A stretch of 53,724 nucleotides of DNA from an uncultured Planctomycetaceae bacterium (lineage in GTDB: Bacteria > Planctomycetota > Planctomycetia > Planctomycetales > Planctomycetaceae), in the NCBI GenBank assembly GCA_903858815.1, contig CAIOKE010000114.1, positions 1-53,724 of the forward strand, read 5' to 3'. The translations under genes and the position numbers were made by a program. Positions 8,033 to 16,034 of this stretch are shown here, one piece after another (positions within the stretch are counted from its first letter, which is position 1; every line of letters starts with the position of its first letter). Under the pieces are notes generated by a model that saw nothing but the letters and a program-made list of their open reading frames with translations, did not search any database and was not told the origin of the DNA.

Positions 8033-8420
8033 TGCCCTCGCTGGAGGGCTCGGAGCATGTTGTTAACGTGGAGGTGATTCACCACGGGATGACGCAGAAG
8101 TTTGCGGAAAAACGCAGCGGGGGCTGGGTATTTTTTGGGCTCTACTAAAATGCTGTGAGCGGTGTTGCTGTGCCGCCTGAGTATTGGTGATTCTTCACCA
8201 CCGAAGAATGAAGAATATGGTGGTCAGTGGTCAGTGCACGCAATGTCCCCCTTGGGAGGGCGAGGCTCCCGCCGAGCCGAAGTGAACTGCCACTGTTCGT
8301 CAGTCGTTGTTCGCCCACAACCGTAGACCGGGCATTCCTGCCCGGCCGCCTTTGGCCCACACAAACACGTACCTGCCCCTCACAGGCGAGCCGTTAGGGT
8401 AAGCTGACGGGTGTTGCCGT
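8033..8420. repeat. Mosaic of intergenic repeat modules (inverted orientation)
   Basis: The 1-kb spacer 7914-8893 has no credible gene. A GCCCTC-GCTG-GAGGGC hairpin lies at about 8033-8048. At about 8225-8420 a series of modules appears: GGTCAGTGGTCAGTG, then GAGGGCGAGGCTCCCGCCGAGCC, then at about 8300-8372 the reverse complement of the segment found near 2680-2735 and 14520-14575, including the CGGGCA-TTCC-TGCCCG hairpin. The module AGGCGAGCCGTTAG plus AAGCTGACGGGTGT closes it at 8384-8416. Confidence 0.75.
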
Positions 8421-8800
8421 TTGCATCTAAGCTGTTATGCCCATCCTGACGCGGAAGCAGCATCCAGTGCGTTTTGCGCCAACCCCATCAAACTGCACCT
8501 CCAGGTGCGGACATGATTTTCGTCGATGTATAACGAAAGCCAAATCCCGCAGAGGCGCAGAGAAGCAGCAAAACAGAGCAAGCGTCTCTGCGTCTCAGCG
8601 GGAAATCGACCATACTCGACGACGAAGTTGACCCACTCCTCCTCCACCGATCGTGATCCCCTCGTGCCGCGGTGAAGCAGGAATTCCACGACGCAATAAG
8701 AAGGCCAAGTCCAGGTTAACGTAAGCTGACGGGTGTCGTCATTTGCGTCTGAGCAGTTGTGTTTTTCCCTGCACGGAAGCAGTATCCTGCCGAACTGCAG
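8384..8800. repeat. Pair of diverged direct repeats flanking an inverted repeat
   Basis: About 8400-8470 (AAGCTGACGGGTGT, then TTGC-TCT-AGC-GTT, then CGGAAGCAG-ATCC) recurs in diverged form at about 8720-8800 in the same order and spacing. The two copies flank the hairpin at 8542-8606. The first module is shared with position 130-142 of the window. Confidence 0.6.
8542..8606. repeat. Long imperfect inverted repeat of the CGCAGAG/CTCTGCG type
   Basis: The left arm (about 8542-8566, AAATCCCGCAGAGGCGCAG and on) and the right arm (about 8582-8606, ending CTCAGCGGGAAAT) pair over some 24 positions with few mismatches around a loop of about 15 nt. Motifs of the type CGCAGAGACGCAGAGA are widespread in non-coding DNA of many bacterial phyla. 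The frames across it (SRRGAEK, SASLRLCG-like) are artefacts of the repeat. Confidence 0.75.
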
Positions 8801-8893
8801 GCGGTTGCTGTCGTGGGGTTTTCTGTTCAGCGGAAGCCGACGGATGTTGTTATGGGATTTCTGTGCTGGTTGTTGTTTTTGCTGCGGTTGGGA

Positions 8894-10342
8894 TTAAGCG
8901 AGGATTCCCTGCACCAATTCGCCGTGGATATCTGTGAGTCGAAAGTCGCGTCCCTGGTAGCGGTAGGTCAACCGCGTATGATCGACTCCCAGCAGATGCA
9001 GGATTGTGGCATTCAGGTCATGCACGTGAACGGGGTCGCGAACGATATTGTAGCAGAAGTCGTCGGTTTCGCCCCAGGTGGTACCAGTGCGAATACCGGC
9101 ACCGGCCATCAGGATGGTGAAGCAGCGGGGGTGGTGATCGCGTCCGTAGTTATCCGGGGACAATCCACCCTGTGAATAGATGGTGCGTCCGAATTCACCG
9201 CCCCAGACAACCAGTGTGTCTGACAGCAGATCCCGCATTTTCAGGTCGTGTAGTAATGCAGCGGTCGCCTGATCGGTATCGCGACACTGTCCACGAATTG
9301 CGTTTGGCAGTCCACCGTGGTGATCCCAGCCCATGTGAAACAGCTGTACGAATCGGACGTCGCGTTCGGCCATGCGGCGAGCCAGCAGGCAATTGGCTGC
9401 GTATGAGCCGGGTCGGGAAACGTCAGGTCCGTACATATCGAGGACGTGTTTGGGTTCGTCTGAGAAATCGAGCAGATCGGGCACACTGGTCTGCATGCGG
9501 AAGGCCATTTCGTACTGGGCAATCCGAGCAGTGATTTCGGGATCCTGAGTGGCTTCAAACTGCAGGGAGTTCAATTGGTTGAGTCGATCGAGGGTACTGC
9601 GTCGCTGGGCCGCAGAAACTCCGGGTGGATTGGAGAGGTACAACACAGCATCACCGCTGTTTCGGAATTTGACTCCCTGATGACGGGACGGCAGGAAGCC
9701 GGGTCCCCAGAGTCGATCGTAGAGGGGCTGGTCATCCGGTCGTCCTGAGCCGAAGGACGTCAGTACGACGTAGGCGGGCAGGCTGCGATTTTCGCTGCCC
9801 AGTCCATAGCTGGCCCAGGCTCCGATACTGGGTCTTCCGGCCAGCTGCGAGCCTGTCTGGCAGAAGGTGATGGCTGGGTCATGGTTGATCGCTTCGGTAT
9901 TCATGGTGCGGATCATGCACCAGTCATCGGCCAGAGCCGACATCCGTGGCATCAATTCGCTGAACCACATACCGCATTCGCCATGCTGTCGGAATTGAAA
10001 CATGCTGGGAGCGATGGGGAAGCTGGCCTGCCCGGACGTCATGGTCGTCAATCTTTGTCCCTGCCGGACGGAATCCGGCAGGTTTTGTCCACGTTGAGCT
10101 TCCATTGCGGGTTTTGGATCGAAGAGATCCATCTGCGATGGTGCTCCGGACTGGAACAGGTAGATGATGCGGCGGGCTTTGGGTGTTCGGTGCGGCAGTC
10201 CGGGCAGCTCGGGACGTTCCGCAGTGCTGGCGGCTGCGGAGTTGTGCAGCAGCGAGGCCAGTGCGGCAGTAGCGGTGGTACTGCCGGCCGCGTTCAGAAA
10301 GATGCGACGGTTCAGGGAATCCTGCAGATGCAGCGGGTGCAT
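8894..10342 (-). CDS. DUF1501 exported protein (alkaline-phosphatase-like fold)
   Basis: 482 residues. The N-terminus NRRIFLNAAGSTTATAALASLL is a twin-arginine-type signal. Family hallmarks are IIYLFQSGAPSQMDLFDPKP, the long middle with RPSIGAWASYGLGSEN, LLARRMAERDVRFVQL, WDHHGG, WGGEFGRT, GRDHHPRCFT and the C-terminal HDLNATILHLLG. DUF1501 proteins are very numerous in planctomycetes, are exported, and are usually paired with a DUF1549/DUF1553 protein; the substrate is unknown, although the fold is related to sulfatases and phosphatases. Here the neighbour 62 bp upstream is an oxidoreductase instead, so this copy lacks its usual partner. Asp/His residues likely to bind metal are retained. 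Confidence 0.9.
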   Translation of the reverse strand: MHPLHLQDSLNRRIFLNAAGSTTATAALASLLHNSAAASTAERPELPGLPHRTPKARRIIYLFQSGAPSQMDLFDPKPAMEAQRGQNLPDSVRQGQRLTTMTSGQASFPIAPSMFQFRQHGECGMWFSELMPRMSALADDWCMIRTMNTEAINHDPAITFCQTGSQLAGRPSIGAWASYGLGSENRSLPAYVVLTSFGSGRPDDQPLYDRLWGPGFLPSRHQGVKFRNSGDAVLYLSNPPGVSAAQRRSTLDRLNQLNSLQFEATQDPEITARIAQYEMAFRMQTSVPDLLDFSDEPKHVLDMYGPDVSRPGSYAANCLLARRMAERDVRFVQLFHMGWDHHGGLPNAIRGQCRDTDQATAALLHDLKMRDLLSDTLVVWGGEFGRTIYSQGGLSPDNYGRDHHPRCFTILMAGAGIRTGTTWGETDDFCYNIVRDPVHVHDLNATILHLLGVDHTRLTYRYQGRDFRLTDIHGELVQGILA

Positions 10343-10404
10343 GGCGTTGCTTCTTATGAGTTGCAGGGAGGAGTTTCGCTGGGGCTGAGCCGCAGCGACG
10401 GGAT

Positions 10405-11745
10405 TCAGCGCAGTGACCAGCCACTGCGGTAATCGCGACGAATGAAGCGATCAGCGGCACTGGTGTTGGTGACTTTCATTCTGGCGGCATCCCATTCCAG
10501 TTTCTGACCGGCTCGATATGCAACGTTGCCAAGGTGGTTGGCTTCTGTGAGCCATCCTGCGTATTCGAAGTTGCAGGTGGTTGGATCACCGGTGCGGCAG
10601 GCGTGCAGCCATTCTTCGTGATGGCCGAGGGATTTGGGGATGAATGGATCCGGTCGTTTGAAGTCCTGGAATTTGTCTTCGGGCAGCAGGATGTGTCGAC
10701 CGTAGTCAGAGAGCAGCATGCCTTTATCGCCCACAAACAGAACTCCACTGTCCCAGGCCGGAACGCTGCCATCAGCGACGAGTTCTGGTTGATGTGAACC
10801 CTGGTACCAGAACACATCAACTTCTGGTTGCTGTTCGGTGGCTTTGTACTGGTATTTGACGTGCATCGAGGCGGGAGCGATTTCGGGATGTGCCGGATCT
10901 CCGAAGGCTTCAATGGTGGAGGGGGCTTTGAGTTTCAGTGCCCAGAATGCGAGATCGACCCAATGGCTGCCGAGGTCTGACATGGTGCCGTTGCCGAAAT
11001 CCCACCAGCGATACCATTTGGGGCCGGGGAAGTAGACGGAGTTGAAGGGGCGTTCCGGCGCGGGTCCGAGCCAGAGGTCCCAGTTAAGTCCGGCAGGGAT
11101 CGGGTCGGCGTTTGTGGGGCGATCAGTGACGTGGACGATGTCTTTATTCTTCTGAGCATCTGCGGCTGACTGCAGCCCCCATGCGCGGCCGACCCAGACG
11201 TGGCATTCCGAGACTTTGCCGATGGCCCCGGTCTGCACCAGTTCGACAACGCGTCGGTAGTTCTCACCGGCGTGGATCTGTGTTCCCATCTGTGTGGCGA
11301 CATTGGCTTTGGCGGCGGCTTCGCGGATGACGCGGGCTTCGTAGACGCTGTGGGTCAGTGGTTTTTCGCAGTAGACGTGTTTGCCGAGCTGCAGTGCGGG
11401 CAGAGTAGCAAAGGCGTGGGTGTGTTCGCAGGTACTGACGACAACGGCGTCAAATTCTGAGGCGCGGTCGAAGATTCTGCGGAAGTCGACTTCCTGTCGT
11501 GCCTGAGTATGGGTTTCGGCAGCCTTGCGGACGGTGTTTTCGTTGACGTCGCAGAGGAATGCGATGTGTTCGGAGGAGACGGATTGCAGGTTTCCGCCAC
11601 CGCGTCCTCCGCAGCCGATCACCGCAATTCGCAGCTTGTCGTAGCGGGAGACTGCCTGTGCGGAGCTGCCGACGTACAGTCCGGCGGCTGCGGCGAAGCT
11701 GTGTTTCAGCAGCGAACGACGACTGGGGCGGGTATGGCGAGTCAT
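10405..11745 (-). CDS. Tat-exported Gfo/Idh/MocA family oxidoreductase
   Basis: 446 residues; the ATG at 11745 has AAGGA about 10 nt upstream. The N-terminus has a twin-arginine signal ([19 protein letters not shown]). The Rossmann nucleotide-binding loop is [12 protein letters not shown], and the family Lys is in the CEKPLTHS motif. The central domain has GRAWGLQ and a [19 protein letters not shown] stretch typical of planctomycete exported members. Family members oxidise or epimerise sugars or inositols using tightly bound NAD(P). Tat export of the folded holoenzyme fits a periplasmic carbohydrate role. It is the first gene of a two-gene minus-strand unit with the DUF1501 gene. The substrate cannot be read from the sequence. 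Confidence 0.9.
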   Translation of the reverse strand: MTRHTRPSRRSLLKHSFAAAAGLYVGSSAQAVSRYDKLRIAVIGCGGRGGGNLQSVSSEHIAFLCDVNENTVRKAAETHTQARQEVDFRRIFDRASEFDAVVVSTCEHTHAFATLPALQLGKHVYCEKPLTHSVYEARVIREAAAKANVATQMGTQIHAGENYRRVVELVQTGAIGKVSECHVWVGRAWGLQSAADAQKNKDIVHVTDRPTNADPIPAGLNWDLWLGPAPERPFNSVYFPGPKWYRWWDFGNGTMSDLGSHWVDLAFWALKLKAPSTIEAFGDPAHPEIAPASMHVKYQYKATEQQPEVDVFWYQGSHQPELVADGSVPAWDSGVLFVGDKGMLLSDYGRHILLPEDKFQDFKRPDPFIPKSLGHHEEWLHACRTGDPTTCNFEYAGWLTEANHLGNVAYRAGQKLEWDAARMKVTNTSAADRFIRRDYRSGWSLR

Positions 11746-12022
11746 GGCGGGGGAATCCTTTGGCCGGGGTGGGGTGTCAGGGGAGTACCGTTGTGGCGAC
11801 GATGCTGTGCAGGTGTGGATTCTGCACTATCAGGGCGAGCGGTGGAAGTGGCGAGGGGGATTGGAGCGCTGGAAAGTGGGTAAAGGGAGTGGCTGGTTGC
11901 CGAATTCGCGAATCCTCGCCATTCCGGGGATGTCGATGAAATCAGCGTGGAATTCTCCGGCTGGATCGGGGTATAGGGGGGAAGCGAATCAGGCGACAGG
12001 GCACAGAGTATGGCTGCAGCGT

Positions 12023-12964
12023 ATGTATGATGTAATTGGTGACATTCATGGATGTGCTGAGGAGCTGGCAGAACTGCTGGAGCGGCTGGGTTATGTGCAG
12101 CAGTCCGGTGTTTTTCGGCACCCTTCGCGGAAGGTGATTTTTTGCGGCGATTTCATCGATCGTGGTCCGCAGATCCGGGATGTTCTGAACATCTGTCGGG
12201 ACATGTGTCAGCAGCAGTCAGCTCTGGCGGTGATGGGGAATCACGAATGGAATGCTCTGGCGTATCATACGGCTGATCCGCTGCAGCAGGGCGAATATCT
12301 GCGGCGTCATACCGAGCACAATAATCGCCAGATCGCCCAGACGATTACTCAGCTTTCGTCAGCAGAGCTGCAGCAGGCATTGGACTGGTTTCGGACGTTG
12401 CCGGTGTCTCTGGAACTGCCTGAGCTGCGTGTGGTGCATGCCTGCTGGGATCCGGTGGATCTGCAGAAGCTGCAGCTGGCGGGTGTTGAGCTGGGCTGGA
12501 TGAGTGACCAGTATCTGCAGCAGGCGGCGCGCAGCGGGACGCAGTTATTTGATTCGATTGAGCGAGTGCTGAAGGGCCCGGAAATGCGTTTTCCCGACGG
12601 GATTACTCTGACGGACCGCGAGGGGATGGTTCGCAGGAAGGGGCGGATTCGCTGGTTTGATGGTCCTGAAGGTCTGAGTTTTGCTGACTACATGTTTCCG
12701 GGTCTGGCAATTCCGGAGTTTGTGAGTGCTGTGGTTCCGGACGATGTGCGTCCGTGTCCGTATGGTGCGGATGAGCGACCACTGTTCTTCGGGCATTACT
12801 GGCTGCGTGATCGGGTTCCGGCACCGATTCGTGGCAATCTGGCGTGTCTGGATTACAGTGTTGCGCGTGATGGTTTGCTGACAGCCTATCGATATCAGGG
12901 GTGTGGTCCGCTGGTGGCGTCTGATTTTGTCACGGTACCTCGTCGTTCGGCAGTGCCGGTCTGA
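12023..12964 (+). CDS. Calcineurin-like metallophosphoesterase (PPP-type)
   Basis: 313 residues from the ATG at 12023; upstream in-frame codons to 11744 look non-coding and include the promoter zone of the divergent oxidoreductase. The dinuclear-metal motifs are in order: GDIHG (6-10), GDFIDRG (42-48), GNHE (72-75), then VVHACWD and the late FFGHYWL. They match bacterial PPP-type phosphatases and the Ap4A-hydrolase/PrpE-like group, which hydrolyse phosphoproteins, dinucleoside polyphosphates or similar esters in the cytoplasm. The next gene begins 7 nt after the stop, so the two are probably co-transcribed. The exact substrate is unknown. Confidence 0.88.
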   Translation: MYDVIGDIHGCAEELAELLERLGYVQQSGVFRHPSRKVIFCGDFIDRGPQIRDVLNICRDMCQQQSALAVMGNHEWNALAYHTADPLQQGEYLRRHTEHNNRQIAQTITQLSSAELQQALDWFRTLPVSLELPELRVVHACWDPVDLQKLQLAGVELGWMSDQYLQQAARSGTQLFDSIERVLKGPEMRFPDGITLTDREGMVRRKGRIRWFDGPEGLSFADYMFPGLAIPEFVSAVVPDDVRPCPYGADERPLFFGHYWLRDRVPAPIRGNLACLDYSVARDGLLTAYRYQGCGPLVASDFVTVPRRSAVPV

Positions 12965-12971
12965 GCCAGTT

Positions 12972-14204
12972 ATGAAAGCAGTCGTGCATCAGAGTCCGAT
13001 CAAAGCAGATTTTGCGGTGATTGGCGGGGGTATTGTGGGGCTGGCGACAGCGTGGCAGTTATCGCAGCGTGCTCCGAGGCAGAAGATTGTCCTGCTGGAG
13101 AAGGAGCAGTCGCTGGCGTTTCACCAGACCGGGCGAAATTCGGGAGTGCTGCATTCCGGGATTTACTATCGACCAGGTTCGCTGCGGGCGCAGAATTGCC
13201 GTGCGGGTAAGCTGGCGCTTGAGGAGTTCTGTGATCGTTACGGAGTGGCGTGGAAGAAGACGGGGAAAGTGATTGTTGCCCTGCAGCAGTCGGAACTTTC
13301 TCAGTTACAACTGATTCTGGAGCGTGGGCGTCAGAACGGGGTGCAGTGCGAACAGATCGGTCCGGAACGATTACGGGAGCTGGAGCCTCATTGTGCGGGG
13401 ATTCAGGCCATTTATGTTCCGGAGTCGGGGATTGTGGATTACCCGGGTGTGTGTACGAGGCTGGGCGAGTTATTGACAGCGGGCGGGCATCAGATTTGTC
13501 TGGGCAGTCGTGTGCTGGGGATGCGACAGAATGCGGAGTGTGTGCGTCTGGAGTGTTCAGACTGCGTGGTGGAAGCGACTCAGGTGGTGAATTGTGGTGG
13601 TCTGCACAGTGATCGCCTCGCGCGTCTGAGCGGTCAGCCGCTGCGGGAACGCATCGTGCCGTTTCGTGGCGAGTACTTTGAGCTGGTACCGGAAGCGCAT
13701 CGCTTCTGCAATTCGCTGATCTACCCCGTTCCGGATCCTCGCTTTCCGTTTCTGGGCGTTCATTTTACTCGCATGATTCACGGTGGGGTGGAGTGTGGTC
13801 CGAACGCCGTGTTTGCTCTGGCGCGGGAGGGTTATGACTGGCGAACCATCAACATTCGAGATCTCCGGGAGTCACTGACCTATCCGGGATTTCTCAGGCT
13901 GGCAGCGCGGAACTGGCGGACTGGTCTGGGTGAGATCCGGCGTTCACTGTTTAAAACAGCCTTCGTGCGGGCACTGCAGCGACTGGTGCCTGAGATCCGC
14001 AGTGAGCATCTGCGGGCGTGTCCGGCGGGGGTGCGGGCACAGGCGCTGGGGCTGGATGGGAAACTGATCGATGACTTTCAGATTCAGCGCCATGAGCGGG
14101 TGGTGAATGTGTGCAATGCTCCGTCACCAGCAGCGACGGCCTGTCTGAATATCGGTCGAATTGTGGCTGAGCAGGTCCTGTCCGGGACGACCCGCACGGT
14201 GTGA
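12972..14204 (+). CDS. lhgO: L-2-hydroxyglutarate oxidase/dehydrogenase-like FAD protein
   Basis: 410 residues from the ATG at 12972. The FAD-binding GGGIVG loop is at about 18-23, followed by LLEKEQSLAFHQTGRNSG. The pattern NSGVLHSGIYYRPGSLRA is the hallmark of LhgO/L2HGDH, and GVHFTRMIHG in the substrate domain supports it. The C-terminus has CPAGVRAQ, CNAPSPAATA and the IGRIVAEQV helix. The family oxidises L-2-hydroxyglutarate to 2-oxoglutarate and passes electrons to oxygen or the quinone pool at the membrane, removing a by-product of promiscuous dehydrogenases. The length fits the family (about 400). It follows the phosphoesterase by 7 bp. Both being damage-control or metabolite-repair enzymes is an inference. 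Confidence 0.88.
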   Translation: MKAVVHQSPIKADFAVIGGGIVGLATAWQLSQRAPRQKIVLLEKEQSLAFHQTGRNSGVLHSGIYYRPGSLRAQNCRAGKLALEEFCDRYGVAWKKTGKVIVALQQSELSQLQLILERGRQNGVQCEQIGPERLRELEPHCAGIQAIYVPESGIVDYPGVCTRLGELLTAGGHQICLGSRVLGMRQNAECVRLECSDCVVEATQVVNCGGLHSDRLARLSGQPLRERIVPFRGEYFELVPEAHRFCNSLIYPVPDPRFPFLGVHFTRMIHGGVECGPNAVFALAREGYDWRTINIRDLRESLTYPGFLRLAARNWRTGLGEIRRSLFKTAFVRALQRLVPEIRSEHLRACPAGVRAQALGLDGKLIDDFQIQRHERVVNVCNAPSPAATACLNIGRIVAEQVLSGTTRTV

Positions 14205-14261
14205 GCGTTCCGTAACTTCAGAGGGCAGCGGTTGATCTGCCGCAGGATGATGATTTGCCGA

Positions 14262-14595
14262 CAGGATGAGTGCGTGGCGGCTTTGTGGGAGCAAAAGGCG
14301 GCCAGGCAGGAATGCCTGGGCCACATTTTCGCTGACCACTGACTACTGAGAACGGACCACTTCGTTCGGCTCGGCGGGAGCCTCGCCGTCCCAAGGGGGA
14401 CCTCCCTGGGACCACCGAGCAGCAGCTCGGTGACGATGTCGAGGTTCGCAGTGTTGAGTGGTTGTCAGCTTACGGGATGGCTGAGCGACGGGTCAATGTA
14501 GGGTGCGGCGGGGTTTTTGTGTGGGCAGAGGGCGGCCAGGCAGGAATGCCCGGGCTACGGTTGTGGGCGACCAACGCCAGCGGAATACGGACGAC
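14262..14595. repeat. Dispersed intergenic repeat, third main copy
   Basis: The spacer 14205-14637 contains no gene. Positions 14413-14595 match 2576-2752, including the ACCGAGC-hairpin-GCTCGGT with a changed loop (AGCA instead of ACCA), the GTGTTGAGTGGTT block, and the GGGCAGAGGGCGGCC plus CTACGGTTGTGGGCGACC block. Before it, 14262-14400 carries a second GGCAGGAATGCC module, a TGACCACTGACTACTGAG block and a GGCTCGGCGGGAGCCTCGCC palindrome. Confidence 0.8.
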
Positions 14596-14637
14596 GGACT
14601 TCGGCTGAAGACCGCTGATGAGGCATGCTGAAAACTC

Positions 14638-15972
14638 TCAGCGTCCCTCCTTCAGTCGACGAAACTTCTCGCCATACTTGCCGGCCAGTTCGGTGTGACG
14701 ACTGCTCAGATCCACGACTCGCCCCTGGATCCACGCATGAGTGACCTGGGAATCCGTTTCCAGAGGATCGCCGGTACTGACGAAAATTGTGGCATCTCGA
14801 CCGGGTTCCAGAGATCCAAGGCGATCAGCGATTCCCAGAATCTGTGCGGGGTACAGGGTCACGGACTTCAATGCTTCGTCCCGCGGCAGGCCATAGGCAG
14901 CCGCCGTGGCAGCCTGATAGGGCAGATTGCGGGTGTTCCAGGTTTCACTGCGGGCTGAGCCGGAAATACAGAAGCGAATGCCCGCTCGGCGGAGACGTTC
15001 GGGCAATGTGTAGGCAGCATCGTAGTCATCGTGATCATTGCGGGGATCGCGGTGCACGGCACTGATGATCACGGGAACCTGATACCGCCGCAGCAGTTCG
15101 GCACAGGCTTCAGCATCATAGCCACCGAAGATGATGACCTGCATTTTCTGTTCAACGCCGAAAGCCACAGCCGCCTGAATCTCATCAGCCTCATCGGCCG
15201 CCACAATCAGCGGCACTTTTCCGGCCAGAACGGGCTGCAGAGAGGCGAATCGAATGTCATAGCGCTGCGAATCCGGATTGGCGGTACGAGCTTTGGCCCA
15301 GGCTCGGGCATCGCTGAACAGATCCCGCAGTTCCCTGACAGCTGAGCCACCGGATTCACCACCAGCGGGGGCTTCTGCACCCGGTGCTCCGAAGAAGAAC
15401 GAGCGACCGGAGGACGGCCAGTTGATCACAAGACCAGCTTCCCGCTGCAGTGTCATGTCCACGCTGGTCCAGCCATCCAGCTGCAGGAGCGAAGCTTTGC
15501 CGGAGACAAGGCCACCGGACGGGGCACTGAGGGCCACAAGGACTCCATTGGCCCGCGTCACAGGAATCAGTTCACTGTCCGGATTCACTGCGGTGGCAGC
15601 CGTGACGTTGGGGTTGATTCGGCCCGTTTCACTGGTGTCGATGGTGGCTCGAGTGGATGAGAGTTCGGTCAGTCCCAGTTGTGAGTGAGATTCAATCATG
15701 CCGGGAAATACGTGCCGTCCCTGCAGGTCAATCACAACAGCATTGGCTGGTGGCTGCAGGCGTGGACCCAGCTCTGTGATTCGACCGTTGTCGAACACCA
15801 GCGTGCCGGCTTCGATGACCGGTCCACTGACTGTGTGCAGCACGGCATTGATAATCGCGACAGGTTTCGTCTGGGGGGCGCCCGGAATCTGGTCTGAGGC
15901 CATCAGGGGCTGAACAGTGAAGCAGGCGGTCAGTAGCAGCAGTCGAACAGAGAATCGCACCATGGAACACAT
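14638..15972 (-). CDS. Exported amidohydrolase-superfamily protein with incomplete metal site
   Basis: 444 residues with a signal peptide (MVRFSVRLLLLTACFTVQPL); the true start may be the ATG at 15963 rather than 15972. The fold is that of imidazolonepropionase-like amidohydrolases: N-terminal small beta domain, VFPGMIESHSQLG where active enzymes have PGxIDxHxH, a late SVTLYPAQILGI-LGSLEPGRDA segment and a C-terminal beta domain. The first HxH pair is reduced to HSQ, and I see neither the usual later His ligands nor the final Asp (FCISGSAR where actives have a D). It may be a non-catalytic partner of the upstream 1152-residue amidohydrolase, from which it is separated by 62 bp. Confidence 0.8.
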   Translation of the reverse strand: MCSMVRFSVRLLLLTACFTVQPLMASDQIPGAPQTKPVAIINAVLHTVSGPVIEAGTLVFDNGRITELGPRLQPPANAVVIDLQGRHVFPGMIESHSQLGLTELSSTRATIDTSETGRINPNVTAATAVNPDSELIPVTRANGVLVALSAPSGGLVSGKASLLQLDGWTSVDMTLQREAGLVINWPSSGRSFFFGAPGAEAPAGGESGGSAVRELRDLFSDARAWAKARTANPDSQRYDIRFASLQPVLAGKVPLIVAADEADEIQAAVAFGVEQKMQVIIFGGYDAEACAELLRRYQVPVIISAVHRDPRNDHDDYDAAYTLPERLRRAGIRFCISGSARSETWNTRNLPYQAATAAAYGLPRDEALKSVTLYPAQILGIADRLGSLEPGRDATIFVSTGDPLETDSQVTHAWIQGRVVDLSSRHTELAGKYGEKFRRLKEGR

Positions 15973-16034
15973 CCGTTTGTGCAGTTGAATCTGAGAAAAC
16001 GAGAAGACCCGGAAGGCAGTCAGTCGACTTTGAG

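Noticed and set aside
5998-8085. Long open frames antisense to and shifted within the RG-repeat gene (Val/Arg-rich and His/Ala-rich)
   Set aside because: They are frame shadows of a low-complexity GC-rich sequence; their composition is fixed by the repeat and they lack start signals and family features.
8145-8689. Small frames on both strands (RLGGSLALPRG, SASLRLCGIW types)
   Set aside because: Explained by the dispersed repeat and the CGCAGAG inverted repeat.
11744-12022. N-terminal extension of the metallophosphoesterase
   Set aside because: The conserved core begins with MYDVIGDIHG at 12023, and the upstream part covers the divergent promoter.
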